From the NCBI GenBank assembly GCA_963786155.1, contig CAWAXW010000006.1, positions 1,550,001-1,614,000 on the forward strand: DNA of 64,000 nucleotides, given 5' to 3'. Shown here in pieces: positions 38,752 through 47,980 of the stretch. The notes under the pieces were generated by a model, which saw only the letters and a program-made list of their open reading frames with translations, had not been told where the DNA came from and ran no database searches. Within the stretch, counting starts at the first letter, position 1, and the number at the start of each line of letters is the position of its first letter. Origin of the DNA: CAWAXW01 sp963786155 (lineage in GTDB: Bacteria; Actinomycetota; CADDZG01; WHSQ01). The position numbers were made by a program, and so were the translations under genes.

Positions 38752-39216
38752 CTAGGCTCCCGCCAGGAAGACGAGCTTGAACTTGCCTATCTGGATCTCG
38801 TCCCCCGAGCGCAGCGAGCCCTCCTCGAGCCGCTCCCGGTTGACGTAGGTCCCGTTGAGGCTCCCCAGGTCGACCAGATCGAACCCGTCTCCCGAGCGCC
38901 GGATCTCGGCGTGGCTGCGCGAGACGGTGATGTCGTCGAGGAAGATGTCTCCGTCGGGATGCCGCCCGATCTTCGTGATCTCAGTGTCCAAGAAGAACTT
39001 GCTCCCGGCGTTCGGCCCCCGCTTCACGATCAACACGCCCTTGCCCCCCTCGAGCTCCTCGGGCGAGATGTGAACCTCTTCGTCGAGCTCGGGCTCGAGC
39101 TCGCCGGGCATGAACGTGATGGTCGTCTCGCCGCCGTCGGCGCTCAGGGGCGCGCCACACGACGAGCAGAAGTTGGAGCCCTCGGGATTGCGGTGTCCGC
39201 AGTTCGTACAGAACAT
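38752..39216 (-). CDS. FHA-domain protein, GarA-like, with N-terminal zinc ribbon
   Basis: Starting at ATG 39216 the protein opens with a zinc ribbon (CTNCGHRNPEGSNFCSSCG). The Thr-Thr motif GGETTITFMPGEL follows near residue 30, matching the ETT site that PknB/PknG phosphorylate in mycobacterial GarA. Residues 65-150 are the FHA domain with GRHPDGDIFLDDITVSRSHAEI and LGSLNGTYVN. GarA switches between 2-oxoglutarate dehydrogenase and glutamate dehydrogenase by binding its own phospho-Thr. Conserved motif and position next to gcvH support the same type of role. The zinc ribbon is absent from mycobacterial GarA. Confidence 0.9.
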   Translation of the reverse strand: MFCTNCGHRNPEGSNFCSSCGAPLSADGGETTITFMPGELEPELDEEVHISPEELEGGKGVLIVKRGPNAGSKFFLDTEITKIGRHPDGDIFLDDITVSRSHAEIRRSGDGFDLVDLGSLNGTYVNRERLEEGSLRSGDEIQIGKFKLVFLAGA

Positions 39217-39271
39217 GATCGGCAAACCCTATAGCGAACCTTTAGAGTTGGTCAATGGGGCCTCTCGAGGC

Positions 39272-39652
39272 TTAACCTTCGACCAGCTTCTTGTACTCCT
39301 CGGCGCTCATGAGGGAAGCCAGGTCCGTCTCGGCCGGGTCGATCGCCACCAGCCATCCCTTGCCGTAGGGGTCCTCATTTACCAACTCCGGACTCGCTTC
39401 GACCTCGGCGTTGCGGGCGAGGACCTTCCCCGAGACCGGGCTGTAGACATCGGATACCGATTTCGTCGACTCGACCTCGCCCAGCGGGGACCCCGCGGTG
39501 ACCTCGGTCCCCTCCTCGGGCAGCTGCACGAACACGACGTCCCCGAGCTGGTCCTGGGCATAGTCGGTGATGCCGACCACCACCCGGCCGTCCTCCGCTC
39601 GCGCCCACTCGTGCTCTTTCGTATAGCGGCGATCGTCGGGTACCTCGCTCAT
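39272..39652 (-). CDS. gcvH: Glycine cleavage H protein
   Basis: 126 residues. The lipoyl-lysine lies in VESTKSVSDVYSPVSG; VGITDYAQDQLGDVVFVQLPEEG and the C-terminal GKGWLVAI are typical. It carries the aminomethyl group between the P protein, GcvT and the L protein. It is 5 kb away from gcvT-gcvPA-gcvPB on the same strand, next to the GarA-like gene as in mycobacteria. An octamer array separates it from the phosphomutase-like gene upstream. Confidence 0.96.
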   Translation of the reverse strand: MSEVPDDRRYTKEHEWARAEDGRVVVGITDYAQDQLGDVVFVQLPEEGTEVTAGSPLGEVESTKSVSDVYSPVSGKVLARNAEVEASPELVNEDPYGKGWLVAIDPAETDLASLMSAEEYKKLVEG

Positions 39653-39662
39653 CCATCCCTCC

Positions 39663-39694
39663 TGTGTACTTGTCTACAAGGTGACTTGTCCATC
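39663..39694. repeat. Octamer-period array 3
   Basis: Units TGTGTACT, TGTCTACA, AGGTGACT, TGTCCATC. It fills the 21-base space before gcvH and runs into the upstream gene, whose stop codon (39674-39676) is inside the array. Confidence 0.6.
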
Positions 39695-42194
39695 GACCAC
39701 CTGCGCGACGAGAGCCTGCATGTGATCGGCCAGCGCCTCGGCCGCGGCGGTGGTGCGGGCTTCCGCCCAGATCCTGCATCGGGGCTCTTCGGGGTCGGGG
39801 ATGACCAGCGCCCAGCTCCCGTCCTCGAACAGCACCTTCACCCCGTCGAGCAGCACGATCCTTTCGGTCCTGAAGTTGGAAGCGACGTGACGCATCACCG
39901 CTCCCTTCAACTGCCACGGGACCCGGACGTCCCTCTCCACTAGGTGGAGCGCGGGCAGCCCGTCCGCGATCTGGGAGAGAGGGCGGCTGGAGTGAGCGAG
40001 CATCTCTAGCGTCTTGCAGAAGGTCATCAACCCATCGGGGGCGGGCATGAAGGAGGGGAAGATCAGCGAGCCGTCGGAGCTCCCCGCGAACGTGACCCCG
40101 TCCCGGCTGGCCCATGTCATGAGGGCCGCAAGTGGAGTCGGCACCCATTGCAAGCTGGCGCCGGCGGCCTCCACGAGGCTCGCGCATTCAGACGGGCACG
40201 ACACCGGCACGACCAGGGTGCCGCCGGCTCGCTGAGCCTCGTGATCGAGGAACGCGAGCAAGGCCTGCGGATGCGCGAGCGATCGTCCTCGGTCGTCGAT
40301 CAGGTGAGCGATCTCCCCGCCCGGCTCGAGCAAGACGCCGACATTCGATCCCGAGTTGCGAACGTGATCGGCCAGATCGTGCAGCAGATGCGCCAGGTCG
40401 TCGGCCACCAGTACCGGGCGGTGCTCGTCCGTGAATGCATTGACCGCGAGGACGTCGCATCCCAAGCGTCCCAGCACCGAGGGTCCGATCAGGCTGGCCG
40501 GCCCGAAGGCGTAATCCACCACCACCTTTAACTTGGCGCGGCGGATCTCCTCGACGTCGATGGCTGCGAGCAGCCCCGACGTGTACTGCTCGAGGGCGCG
40601 GGGAGGGAACTCGAGCTCGCCGAGCTTGGCCGGGCCCGGACGCCGGTAGTCCTCGCGATAGAACACCCGATCGATCGCTCGTTGGGAGGTTGCCGGCAGG
40701 TCTCCCCCGTCGGCATCGAACAGCCTGATCTCTAGGACCTCGGGATGGCCGGGAGAGGTGCGCACGCTCACGCCGCCGGCGGCCTGCTGAGCGCGGACGG
40801 TGAAGCGAGTCATCGGCATAGGTGTCAGCTCGAGGTCGTGACAGTGGACGCCGGCGGAGTTGAGCCCCGCGATCACTGCACGCTTCATGGTTCGAGCAGC
40901 ACGCGAAGCGTCGCGCCCGGAAACAACCACGCTCCCTCGCTTCAGGGTGCTCGCATATGCCATCCCTAGGCGAACCGCCACCTGCGCGGTCACCCCGATG
41001 TTGACGAGCCCCGAGACGCCGCGGGCTCCGAAGAGGCTCCGCGAGGCCCGCCTCTCTCGCACGACGCTCTGGGTGACGATGGCTCCAGCTTCGACGCTGC
41101 GGGCGCCGTAGATCTTGACCCCGGACTTGACCAGAGCGCCCGCGCCGACGACGGCTTCGTCGCCGACCACCGCAGAGTCCTCGACCATCGCCCCGCGGCC
41201 GAGGGATGCGGCGCGCCCAAGGGCGCCGCCTTGGACGACGGCCATAGCGGAGACCTCCGCAAGGTCCATCACTACGGCCCGCTCGAGGCGGGCGTCGTCG
41301 CCGACGATCGTGTTGTCGCCCACGACCGTGTAAGGGCCCACGTGTGCGCCGGCTCCGACCTGAACCGTGTTGCCGAGGAGGCACGGCTCTTCCAAGCGAG
41401 CCGAGGGGTGTATGTCCACGTCCTCGCCGACCCAGACGTTGGGTCGCATCTCGAAGCCGGCTATCTCGACGTCCACTTTGCGAGCGAGAACGTCGTGGTT
41501 CGCTTGCAGATAGGCGTCTGCGTTGCCGACATCGGTCCAGTACGAATCGGTTATGTAACCGAAGAGCGGCAGCCCCTTGTCGAGCATCAGCGGGAACAGC
41601 TCGCTGGAGAAGTCGAACGGTTGCTCCGGAGGGATCAGGTCTAGGACCTCGGGCTCGAGGACGTAGATGCCCGTGTTCACCGTGTCGCTGAACACCTGAC
41701 CCCAAGTCGGTTTCTCGAGGAAGCGCTCGACCCGGCCGTCCTCGGACGTCATAACGATGCCGAACTCGAGCGGGTCTTGCATCCGCTTCAGAACGAGCGT
41801 GCCGGCGGATCCCTTCGCGCGATGGAAGTCCACCACGGCCCCCAGATCGAGAATCCATCAGCGCGTCCCCCGAGATAACGAGGATCGACCCGGATGACAA
41901 CAGGTCGCGTGCGTTCAATATCGAGCCTGCCGTTCCCAGGGGCATCTCTTCGTTCGCGTAGGAGAGTGACACCCCTAGGTCCGATCCGTCTCCGAAGTAG
42001 TTGCGGATGACCGACGACAGGAACTGAACCGTCGCCACGACGTCGGTAAAGCCGTTCCGACGAAGAAGCATCACAATGTGCTCCATCAGCGGGCGGTTGG
42101 CCACCGGGAGCATGGGCTTGGGCACGTTCCCCGTTAGCGGCCTGAGTCGCGAGCCTTCGCCCCCGGCCATGACAACAGCCTGGACGGCGCTCAT
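39674..42194 (-). CDS. Mannose-1-phosphate guanylyltransferase-like / degenerate phosphomannomutase fusion (frameshift near 41856)
   Basis: Residues 1-235 are a nucleotidyltransferase: AVVMAGGEGSRLRPLTGNVPKP and, after the slip at ATGGATTCTCGATCTG, DLGAVVDFHRAKG and FLEKPTWGQVFSDTVNTG. Residues 250-380 are left-handed beta-helix hexapeptides (PYTVVGDNTIVGDDA). Residues 385-830 are a phosphohexomutase domain, but its usual TASHNP phosphoserine loop reads VRTSPGHPEVLEI, so catalysis may be altered. Fused proteins of this kind occur in cyanobacteria and Actinomycetota and are annotated as GDP-mannose pathway enzymes. It overlaps pgsA by four bases. Substrate is inferred only. Confidence 0.85.
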
Positions 42195-42778
42195 TTCGCC
42201 TCTCCCGCTTTCGTACTGAGCTGCTCGCGCACCACGAGGAGGTACTGGGCGGCGGCGATCCAGTACATCACCGCGCCGAACCAGGCGCAGAACAAGCCAA
42301 CTTCCTCGGCCGCTCGTTGAGGCCCGACGGAAGTCTCCGACAAGGCCAGACAGGACAACCCGAAGAGCAGCAGTGCCGTGGCTGACTTGCCGGCGTTATT
42401 CACTGCGATCCGCTCCATCCCACGTCGCTCGAATACTGCGAAAAGACCAAGTATCAAGACGTCCCGGACGATGACCGCAAGGGCCAGCGCCAGTGGCATC
42501 GTCCCATGAGCGACCAGAGCGATCGCAAGAGCGACGATGAACACACGATCCGCGAGCGGATCGAGGAGCTGGCCCAGCTCAGAGGTCTGATCGAATCGCC
42601 TCGCTATGTAACCGTCGAAGAAGTCGGTCAACGCGCCGACCGCATAGACGGCGACCGCGGGTCCCTCATGCCCGTTCACGAACAGCAAGACGAAGACCGG
42701 AACGGATGCGAGGCGGGCGAACGACAACACGTTCGGGATGGTTAGCCAGCGCGTGGAAACCACCGGGGAGTCAGCCAT
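42191..42778 (-). CDS. CDP-alcohol phosphatidyltransferase (PgsA/CRD-like)
   Basis: 195 residues with five or six helices and the full CDP-alcohol signature: ALTDFFDGYIARRFDQTSELGQLLDPLADR, giving both Asp pairs and the Gly-Ala-Arg. Family members make phosphatidylglycerol phosphate, phosphatidylinositol phosphate or cardiolipin from CDP-diacylglycerol. The product here is not determined. ATG at 42778, five bases from the tRNA-Pro gene. Confidence 0.9.
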   Translation of the reverse strand: MADSPVVSTRWLTIPNVLSFARLASVPVFVLLFVNGHEGPAVAVYAVGALTDFFDGYIARRFDQTSELGQLLDPLADRVFIVALAIALVAHGTMPLALALAVIVRDVLILGLFAVFERRGMERIAVNNAGKSATALLLFGLSCLALSETSVGPQRAAEEVGLFCAWFGAVMYWIAAAQYLLVVREQLSTKAGEAK

Positions 42779-42782
42779 CGTC

Positions 42783-42858
42783 GTCGGGACGGCCGGATTC
42801 GAACCGGCGACCCCTGGTCCCCCAGACCAGTGCGCTAACCAAGCTGCGCCACGTCCCG
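42783..42858 (-). tRNA. tRNA-Pro (anticodon GGG)
   Basis: A full 76-nt cloverleaf on the minus strand. The acceptor stem pairs CGGGACG with CGTCCCG. The D arm is GTGGCGCAGCTTGGTTAGCG, the anticodon stem CTGGT/ACCAG encloses the loop CTGGGGG, so the anticodon is GGG, and the T arm is CGCCGGTTCGAATCCGGC. The 3' CCA is not encoded, as is usual in Actinomycetota. Confidence 0.96.
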
Positions 42859-42900
42859 AGCTAGGCGGGAATCATACCGGGGGTTGTCCGAAGGGGGATT

Positions 42901-42948
42901 TAGCGACATGTCTATATATGGATTCAGCGATAGATAGACAAGTAGATC
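42901..42948. repeat. Octamer-period array 4
   Basis: Six units: TAGCGACA, TGTCTATA, TATGGATT, CAGCGATA, GATAGACA, AGTAGATC. It occupies the gap between tRNA-Pro and the end of der (42859-42991), a region much lower in G+C than its surroundings. Confidence 0.55.
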
Positions 42949-42991
42949 TCTCAAGCTGAAGCCGTTCTCGGCATCTTACTTAACCTTAAAG

Positions 42992-44326
42992 CTAACGTCT
43001 AGTCTTGGCGCGGACCTCCAGCTTGAGAGGCGTTCCCGTCAGCCCGGCTCGCTCGCGCAGTCCCCTCTCCAGATAGCGCAGGTAGGTCGGCTCGAGGGAG
43101 GCATTCGAGAACAGCAAGATCCGCGGGGGTCCGACCCCGGCCTGGGCCGCGTACAGGATCCGGTGGAGCCGCCCGCCGACGCGGGGATGTGGCCGCCGCT
43201 CTTGGAGCTCGTGGATCGCGTCGTTCAAGTCCGAGGTTCGGAGCTGGGTCCGGTGCGCCTCGACCGCATCGGAGAGAGCGGGTAGCAGGCGATCGACCCC
43301 TCGCCCCGTCGTCGCGACGGTCCTCACCACGCCCGCCCACGGGAGGAATCGCAATCGCTCGGCGTTGTGGGCCTCGGCGCGCTTCCGGTCGGCCTCCTCT
43401 GAGGGCATCAGATCCCACTTGTTGTAGGCGATCACGCACGCTCGCCCCGCTTCGACGATCGCCTCCCCTATCCGCTGGTCGTGGCCCGTGGCTCCCGAGG
43501 CCGCGTCGACCACGAGAAGGGCGACGTCGACACGCTCTAGCGTCCGACGAGAACGCAGCCAGCTGAAGTATTCGATCGGATCGTCGATGCGGGTCTGCTT
43601 GCGCATCCCGGCCGTGTCGATCAGGCGGATCCTCCGGTCACCCACCAGCTCGATCACGTCGTCGACGGGGTCCCGGGTGGTCCCGGGAGTCGCATCCACC
43701 AGAGCCCGCGAGTCACCGACGAGCGCGTTGAGCAACGACGACTTGCCCACGTTGGGCCGTCCCACTATGGCGGCCGCGGCCCAGTCCCCCGCCACCTCCT
43801 CGAGCACCTGCGGCAGGTGAGCTCCGATCACTTCCAACAGATCGCCCGAGCCTCTTCCGTGAAGCGCGGAAACGGGGACGGGCTCACCCAGGCCCAATCG
43901 ATAGAAATCGGCCGCGGCAGGTTCGTCGCGCGGATCGTCGACCTTGTTTACGGCCAGCACAACCGGCTGTCGAGATCCCCGCAGCAAGCGAGCGACCACG
44001 GCATCGTCTTCGGTCGGGCCGGTGGAGTTGTCGGTCACGAGGACGATCACGTCGGCCGTGTCCATCGCCAATCGCGCTTGCTCGGCCACCTGCGCATCCA
44101 GGCCTTCCTGCCCGGGTTCGAGGCCTCCGGTGTCGACGATCTCGAAGGCCCGGCCCCCCCACTCGGCCACGAAGCCGCGCCGGTCGCGAGTGACGCCCGG
44201 AGTCTCCTGAACGATCGCCTCGCGCCGGCCGAGCACCCGGTTGACCAGCGAGGACTTGCCGACATTGGGCCGTCCCACCACGGCAACGACCGGGAGGCCG
44301 CGGGCCACTGAGCGACTCCCGGTCAT
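42992..44326 (-). CDS. der: GTPase Der (EngA)
   Basis: 444 residues with two tandem GTPase domains: G1 motifs VGRPNVGKSSLVNR and VGRPNVGKSSLLNA, G2 regions TPGVTRDRR and TPGTTRDPV, G3 DTGG and DTAG, G4 NKVDDP and NKWDLM. A KH-like C-terminal domain follows. Der is needed for 50S ribosome assembly. The ATG overlaps the cmk stop (ATGA at 44323-44326), repeating the cmk-der order seen in mycobacteria. Confidence 0.97.
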   Translation of the reverse strand: MTGSRSVARGLPVVAVVGRPNVGKSSLVNRVLGRREAIVQETPGVTRDRRGFVAEWGGRAFEIVDTGGLEPGQEGLDAQVAEQARLAMDTADVIVLVTDNSTGPTEDDAVVARLLRGSRQPVVLAVNKVDDPRDEPAAADFYRLGLGEPVPVSALHGRGSGDLLEVIGAHLPQVLEEVAGDWAAAAIVGRPNVGKSSLLNALVGDSRALVDATPGTTRDPVDDVIELVGDRRIRLIDTAGMRKQTRIDDPIEYFSWLRSRRTLERVDVALLVVDAASGATGHDQRIGEAIVEAGRACVIAYNKWDLMPSEEADRKRAEAHNAERLRFLPWAGVVRTVATTGRGVDRLLPALSDAVEAHRTQLRTSDLNDAIHELQERRPHPRVGGRLHRILYAAQAGVGPPRILLFSNASLEPTYLRYLERGLRERAGLTGTPLKLEVRAKTRR

Positions 44327-44968
44327 CGGTCCAGCTTCAGTGAGACCAGTTCCACGATCCGCTCGACGACGGCGTCGATCGGCATACCCGTGGAGTCGAT
44401 CTCGAGCGCGTCTGGGGGCTTGATCAGCGGCGATTCGGCCCTGGTCGTGTCGGCCTCGTCGCGACCCGCGATCTCGCCCTCGACCCGTCCGAGGTCTGCC
44501 GCGTCGCCCATCTCGAGAGCACGCCGGCGCGCACGTTCGTCCAGGGAGGCCGTCAGCCACACTTTGAGCGGCGCTTCTGGAGCCACCGCTGTGCCGATGT
44601 CGCGACCCTCCATCACGACGTCCTCGGCGGCGGCGACCCTCCGTTGGATCTCGACGAGGGCCGCCCGCACAGCGCGGTGAGCAGCCACAGTGGAGACGAG
44701 ACCCGTCACATCTCCCGCCGCGCACTCTCTGCGTCACATCCCTTCCATCCAGCATCACCTTGCCCCCGCCCACCGAGATGCTCAGGTCCCGGGCGAGCGA
44801 GCCCACGGCCTCGCCGTCGTTGGGGTCGAGCCCATGTTCGAGGACCGCCAGGGTCACCGCCCTGTACATCGCGCCGGTGTCTACGTAGGTCCATCCGAGA
44901 CGGCTCGCCACTTCTCTTGCGACCGTGCTCTTGCCGGCCCCGGCCGGGCCGTCGATCGCCAGGATCAT
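44323..44968 (-). CDS. cmk: Cytidylate kinase (frameshift near 44720; possibly fused to AroA)
   Basis: N-terminal P-loop ILAIDGPAGAGKSTVAREVA, then YVDTGAMYRAVTLA and LDGRDVTQRVR. The frame slips at CGCGGCGGGAG, and the second frame continues VTGLVSTVAAHRAVRAALVEIQRR, VVMEGRDIGTAVAPEA, then KPPDALEIDSTG. The whole length is about 215 residues, normal. It phosphorylates CMP and dCMP. The region before the ATG at 44968 is in the same frame as the aroA C-terminus with no stop between, so a bifunctional AroA-Cmk protein is possible. Confidence 0.9.
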
Positions 44969-46289
44969 CGCTTCGTTCGCCCGCCCCGAGCGGGGCCGGT
45001 GCGAACCCCGCGAGCGCGCGAAGACCTCGAGGAATTCGGGGAAAGAGCTGCGGACCGAGCTCCAATTGGCGACCTTCACATTGTCTTCCGCGATCGTCCC
45101 CGCCACGGCGAAAGACATGGCGATGCGATGGTCGCCGTACGAATCCACAGGCGCTCCGACGAGGTGGGCCGGGCCGTTTATCCGGAGACCGTCGGCGCTC
45201 TCATCGACCTCGACCCCCAACGCGCGGCAGGCCGGTCGCCAGCGCCTGGATCCGATCGGACTCCTTGACCCGGAGCTCCCCCGCCCCGGTCACGGTCGTC
45301 GTCCCTTCCGCTTGCGTCGCGGCCACGGCGAGTATCGGGAGCTCGTCGATCAAGGCGGGCACCTGGGAGGGAGCGATGTCGACCGCGCGCAGATCGCTGT
45401 GGCGCGCCCGGACCCGGCCGTAGGGCTCACCCCCATCCTCGCCCTCTACCTCTACCTCGATGTCGGCCCCCATCCCGTTCAGGACGTCGAGGGCCGCGGT
45501 CCTGGTCGGGTTGAGGCCCACGCGTTCGACGGTTAGGTCCGAGCCCGGCACGAGCGTGGCCGCAACGATCAGGAACAGCGCGCTCGACAGGTCGCCCGGG
45601 ACCCTCCGGTCGATGGGCGCCGGTTCCGAGCCGCCGGCCACCGACACCGCTGCGCCCTGCCGCCGTATGCCCACTCCGGCCGCGGCGAGCATCCGTTCCG
45701 TATGGTCCCGGCTGGCGGCCGGCTCCGAGACCGTGGTCTCTCCCTCGGCCACCAGGCCGGCCAGAAGCAAGGCCCCCTTCACCTGCGCGCTGGCAACGGG
45801 GATCTCGATATCGATCCCGGTCAGGTCCCCACCTCTAATGTGGAGGGGGGCGTTCTCACCGTGGTTGCGGCCGTCGATCCGCGCCCCCATTTGCCTCAAC
45901 GGCGCGACCACTCGCAGCATCGGCCGTCTCCGCACAGACTCGTCGCCGGTGATGACGCTGGCGCCGTTCACTCCGGCGAGGACGCCGGCCCCCAACCGGA
46001 GGGTCGTCCCCGAGTTGCCGGCATCGATGACGTCTCCGGGTTCACGCAGGCCCCGCAAACCCAAACCCTCAACTTGAGCTTTATACTCGGTCCTGGCGAA
46101 GGCGATGGGGACGCCGAGGGCAGCGAGCGCTGCGACCGTGGCCGCGACGTCGTCCCCTCCCCCGAGATGCTCGATGGTCGAGGGCCCGCGCGCCAGGGCC
46201 GCCAGGATCAGGGCGCGATGCGAGATGGACTTGTCCCCGGGGACCTCCACCGTGCCAATCAACGCGCCGGCCGGCGTCCGGCCTCTCAC
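44969..46289 (-). CDS. aroA: 3-phosphoshikimate 1-carboxyvinyltransferase (frameshift near 45231)
   Basis: The GTG start leads to VEVPGDKSISHRALILAALARG, then NSGTTLRLGAGVL, SAQVKGALLLAGL and ELRVKESDRIQALATGL, the EPSP-synthase pattern. At CTGCCGCGCG the frame slips, and the other frame supplies GVEVDESADGLRI, DSYGDHRIAMSFAVAG and SSFPEFLEVF. About 435 residues, normal. No stop codon separates this frame from the cytidylate kinase, so the end given is the last base before the cmk ATG. It makes EPSP in the shikimate pathway. The start lies inside octamer array 5. Confidence 0.92.
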
Positions 46290-46341
46290 GACTTATCACC
46301 TAGTCCACTGTTCGACTTATTCATTTGTCTACACATCTACA
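46286..46341. repeat. Octamer-period array 5
   Basis: Seven units: TCACGACT, TATCACCT, AGTCCACT, GTTCGACT, TATTCATT, TGTCTACA, CATCTACA. It is the longest array found. It spans the aroA start region and much of the gap to tyrA. Confidence 0.62.
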
Positions 46342-46378
46342 AAGTAGACCAGGCGTGGATAGGGGCTTTTGCGCCCTG

Positions 46379-46418
46379 GATCGATTTGTCGACTTGTGGA
46401 GTAGTCATCATGTCAATC
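46379..46418. repeat. Octamer-period array 6
   Basis: Units GATCGATT, TGTCGACT, TGTGGAGT, AGTCATCA, TGTCAATC. The tyrA stop codon (46408-46410) is inside. Between arrays 5 and 6 a short inverted repeat, CCAGGCG with CGCCCTGG, can form a hairpin. Confidence 0.6.
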
Positions 46419-47514
46419 CTGCACTCTCGGCGTGATATCCCAGGCCCTCCAGGGCGCCGACCAACGCCTCGGCGTCCGCCGCTCCCGAAACGACAAGCTC
46501 TAACCGGCCGCGGCCGCCTTCCGTGGAGTGGACTATCCGGAGGTCCTCGATGTTCACTCCGATCTCCCCCGCCGCCCGCGTCACCTCCGCCAGGACCCCC
46601 GGGCGATCCGGGACGACGACGCTCACCGCGATGGGGTCCGCCGGTCCCACGGCGACGGGCTTCGAGAACAGATCGAGCCGGGCCGTGCGGGAATCGTCCA
46701 GGAACGTCTTCAGATCGTCCCAGCGATCGCGGGAGATGATGTCGGCGACCTCGGCGAGGCGTTCGCCGAAGCCGTCCAAAGCCTCAAGTACTGCTCGACG
46801 GTTGGACCGAAGGATCGCGACCCACATCTCGGGACGGCTTGCGGCGATACGGGTGACATCGCGGAATCCCCCGGCGGCAAGCCCCAGCAGCGCTTCCCTC
46901 TCGCCGTCGGTCACGGCCAAGTCGACCAGGGCGCTGGCCGTGATCTGAGGGAGGTGGCTGAGGCGCGCTACGAGGGTGTCGTGGACCTCGGGTCCTACCG
47001 CCACGGGCTTGGCCCCCAACGACCTCGCCAGGTCCGAGACGGTTGAGAATGCGGCCGGGTCCGTTTGCGCGGTCGGGGTCAAAACCCACCAGGCGTCGTC
47101 GAAGAGAAGCGGGTCGGCCGCCTCGATCCCGTGGCGCTCCGAACCGGCCATGGGATGCCCGCCGACGAATCGAGGCCCGAAGACCGACTCGCCCTCGGCC
47201 ACGGCCTGGGTCTTGGCGCTCCCCACGTCGGTGATCACGGCCGTGGGTTCGACCGCATGGCCGAGCGACCAGCACGTCTGGGGGACGCGGTCGACGGGCA
47301 GGGCGAGAACCACGAGCTCGGCGCCGGTCACCGCGCTGACGGCATCCGGCGCCTCGGCCGTGATCGCCCCACGGGCCCGGGCCTCGGCGCGGGTCCCCGC
47401 GTCCTCGTCGTAGCCCGTGATCTCCAGGGCATCGTCGAGGGACGCGAGCCGAAGCCCGATCGAGCCTCCGATCAGGCCCGTCCCGATGATTGCGATGCGA
47501 CGTGGGGCAAACAA
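46408..47514 (-). CDS. tyrA: Prephenate dehydrogenase with C-terminal ACT domain
   Basis: 368 residues. The Rossmann fold begins IAIIGTGLIGGSIGLRL; ITDVGSAKTQAV, GGHPMAGSERHG and HLPQITASAL are the family marks. Residues 295-365 form an ACT domain (AVSVVVPDRPGVLAEVTRAAGEIGVNIEDL), which usually binds tyrosine for feedback control. The TTG start is supported by AAAGGAG seven bases upstream. It oxidises prephenate to 4-hydroxyphenylpyruvate. It lies between aroA and the chorismate mutase gene, so three shikimate/tyrosine steps are clustered. Confidence 0.94.
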   Translation of the reverse strand: MFAPRRIAIIGTGLIGGSIGLRLASLDDALEITGYDEDAGTRAEARARGAITAEAPDAVSAVTGAELVVLALPVDRVPQTCWSLGHAVEPTAVITDVGSAKTQAVAEGESVFGPRFVGGHPMAGSERHGIEAADPLLFDDAWWVLTPTAQTDPAAFSTVSDLARSLGAKPVAVGPEVHDTLVARLSHLPQITASALVDLAVTDGEREALLGLAAGGFRDVTRIAASRPEMWVAILRSNRRAVLEALDGFGERLAEVADIISRDRWDDLKTFLDDSRTARLDLFSKPVAVGPADPIAVSVVVPDRPGVLAEVTRAAGEIGVNIEDLRIVHSTEGGRGRLELVVSGAADAEALVGALEGLGYHAESAGLT

Positions 47515-47526
47515 TCAAGTACTCCT

Positions 47527-47930
47527 TTAGGGTTGTTGTCCGTCGAGGTCGGCCCTGAGGGCGTGGGCCTCCCGGAGGTAGACGTGGCGCAACTCGTGGG
47601 GGTCGCGCCCCGTGTACATGTGCATCAGCACCCGGATGCACAAAGGGACCGCCCCCGGCACCGCGATCTCAGTGGCGCACAGCAGCGGGACCTCGTCCAT
47701 CCCCAGGCGGCGGGCCGCCACCGCCGGGAACTCGCTCGTCAGGTCGGGGGTGGCGGTGAAGATCGACCGACACGACATCGCTCGCGCCGACCCCGTTGCG
47801 CTCGAGCATGGCCGGCCAGCAGCTCCTCGGTCGCATCGGCTATCTCCGCCGGCTCGTCGGAGCCCACGGTCGTGGCGCCGCGCAGCGCCCTCAGGGCGGG
47901 GCAGGCGGCGCCATCATTGGTCCATACCAT
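47527..47930 (-). CDS. aroH: Chorismate mutase, AroH type (two frameshifts near 47771 and 47812)
   Basis: Three reading frames join to give one AroH-like protein: LRALRGATTVGSDEPAEIADATEELL, then MLERNGVGASDVVSV in a second frame, then FTATPDLTSEFPAVAARRLGMDEVPLLCATEIAVPG and HVYLREAHALRADL in the third. Each break is explained by one extra base (GCCGGCC and GGTCGATC). About 134 residues, slightly longer at the N-terminus than AroH of Bacillus. It converts chorismate to prephenate, the substrate of the TyrA encoded 12 bases downstream. The ATG at 47930 sits next to octamer array 7. Confidence 0.88.
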
Positions 47931-47932
47931 TG

Positions 47933-47964
47933 CCTCGACTTATCTACTCATCAACCTATCTATC
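47933..47964. repeat. Octamer-period array 7
   Basis: Units CCTCGACT, TATCTACT, CATCAACC, TATCTATC. It lies between the chorismate mutase start (47930) and the rluB stop (47981). Confidence 0.6.
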
Positions 47965-47980
47965 TTGTGGCCAGGGCCCA

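Noticed and set aside
46286..46418. Octamer arrays as CRISPR or iteron replication origin
   Set aside because: Units are 8 bp, degenerate and without spacers, which excludes CRISPR. No dnaA, dnaN or rep gene and no DnaA boxes are near, so an origin is not supported.
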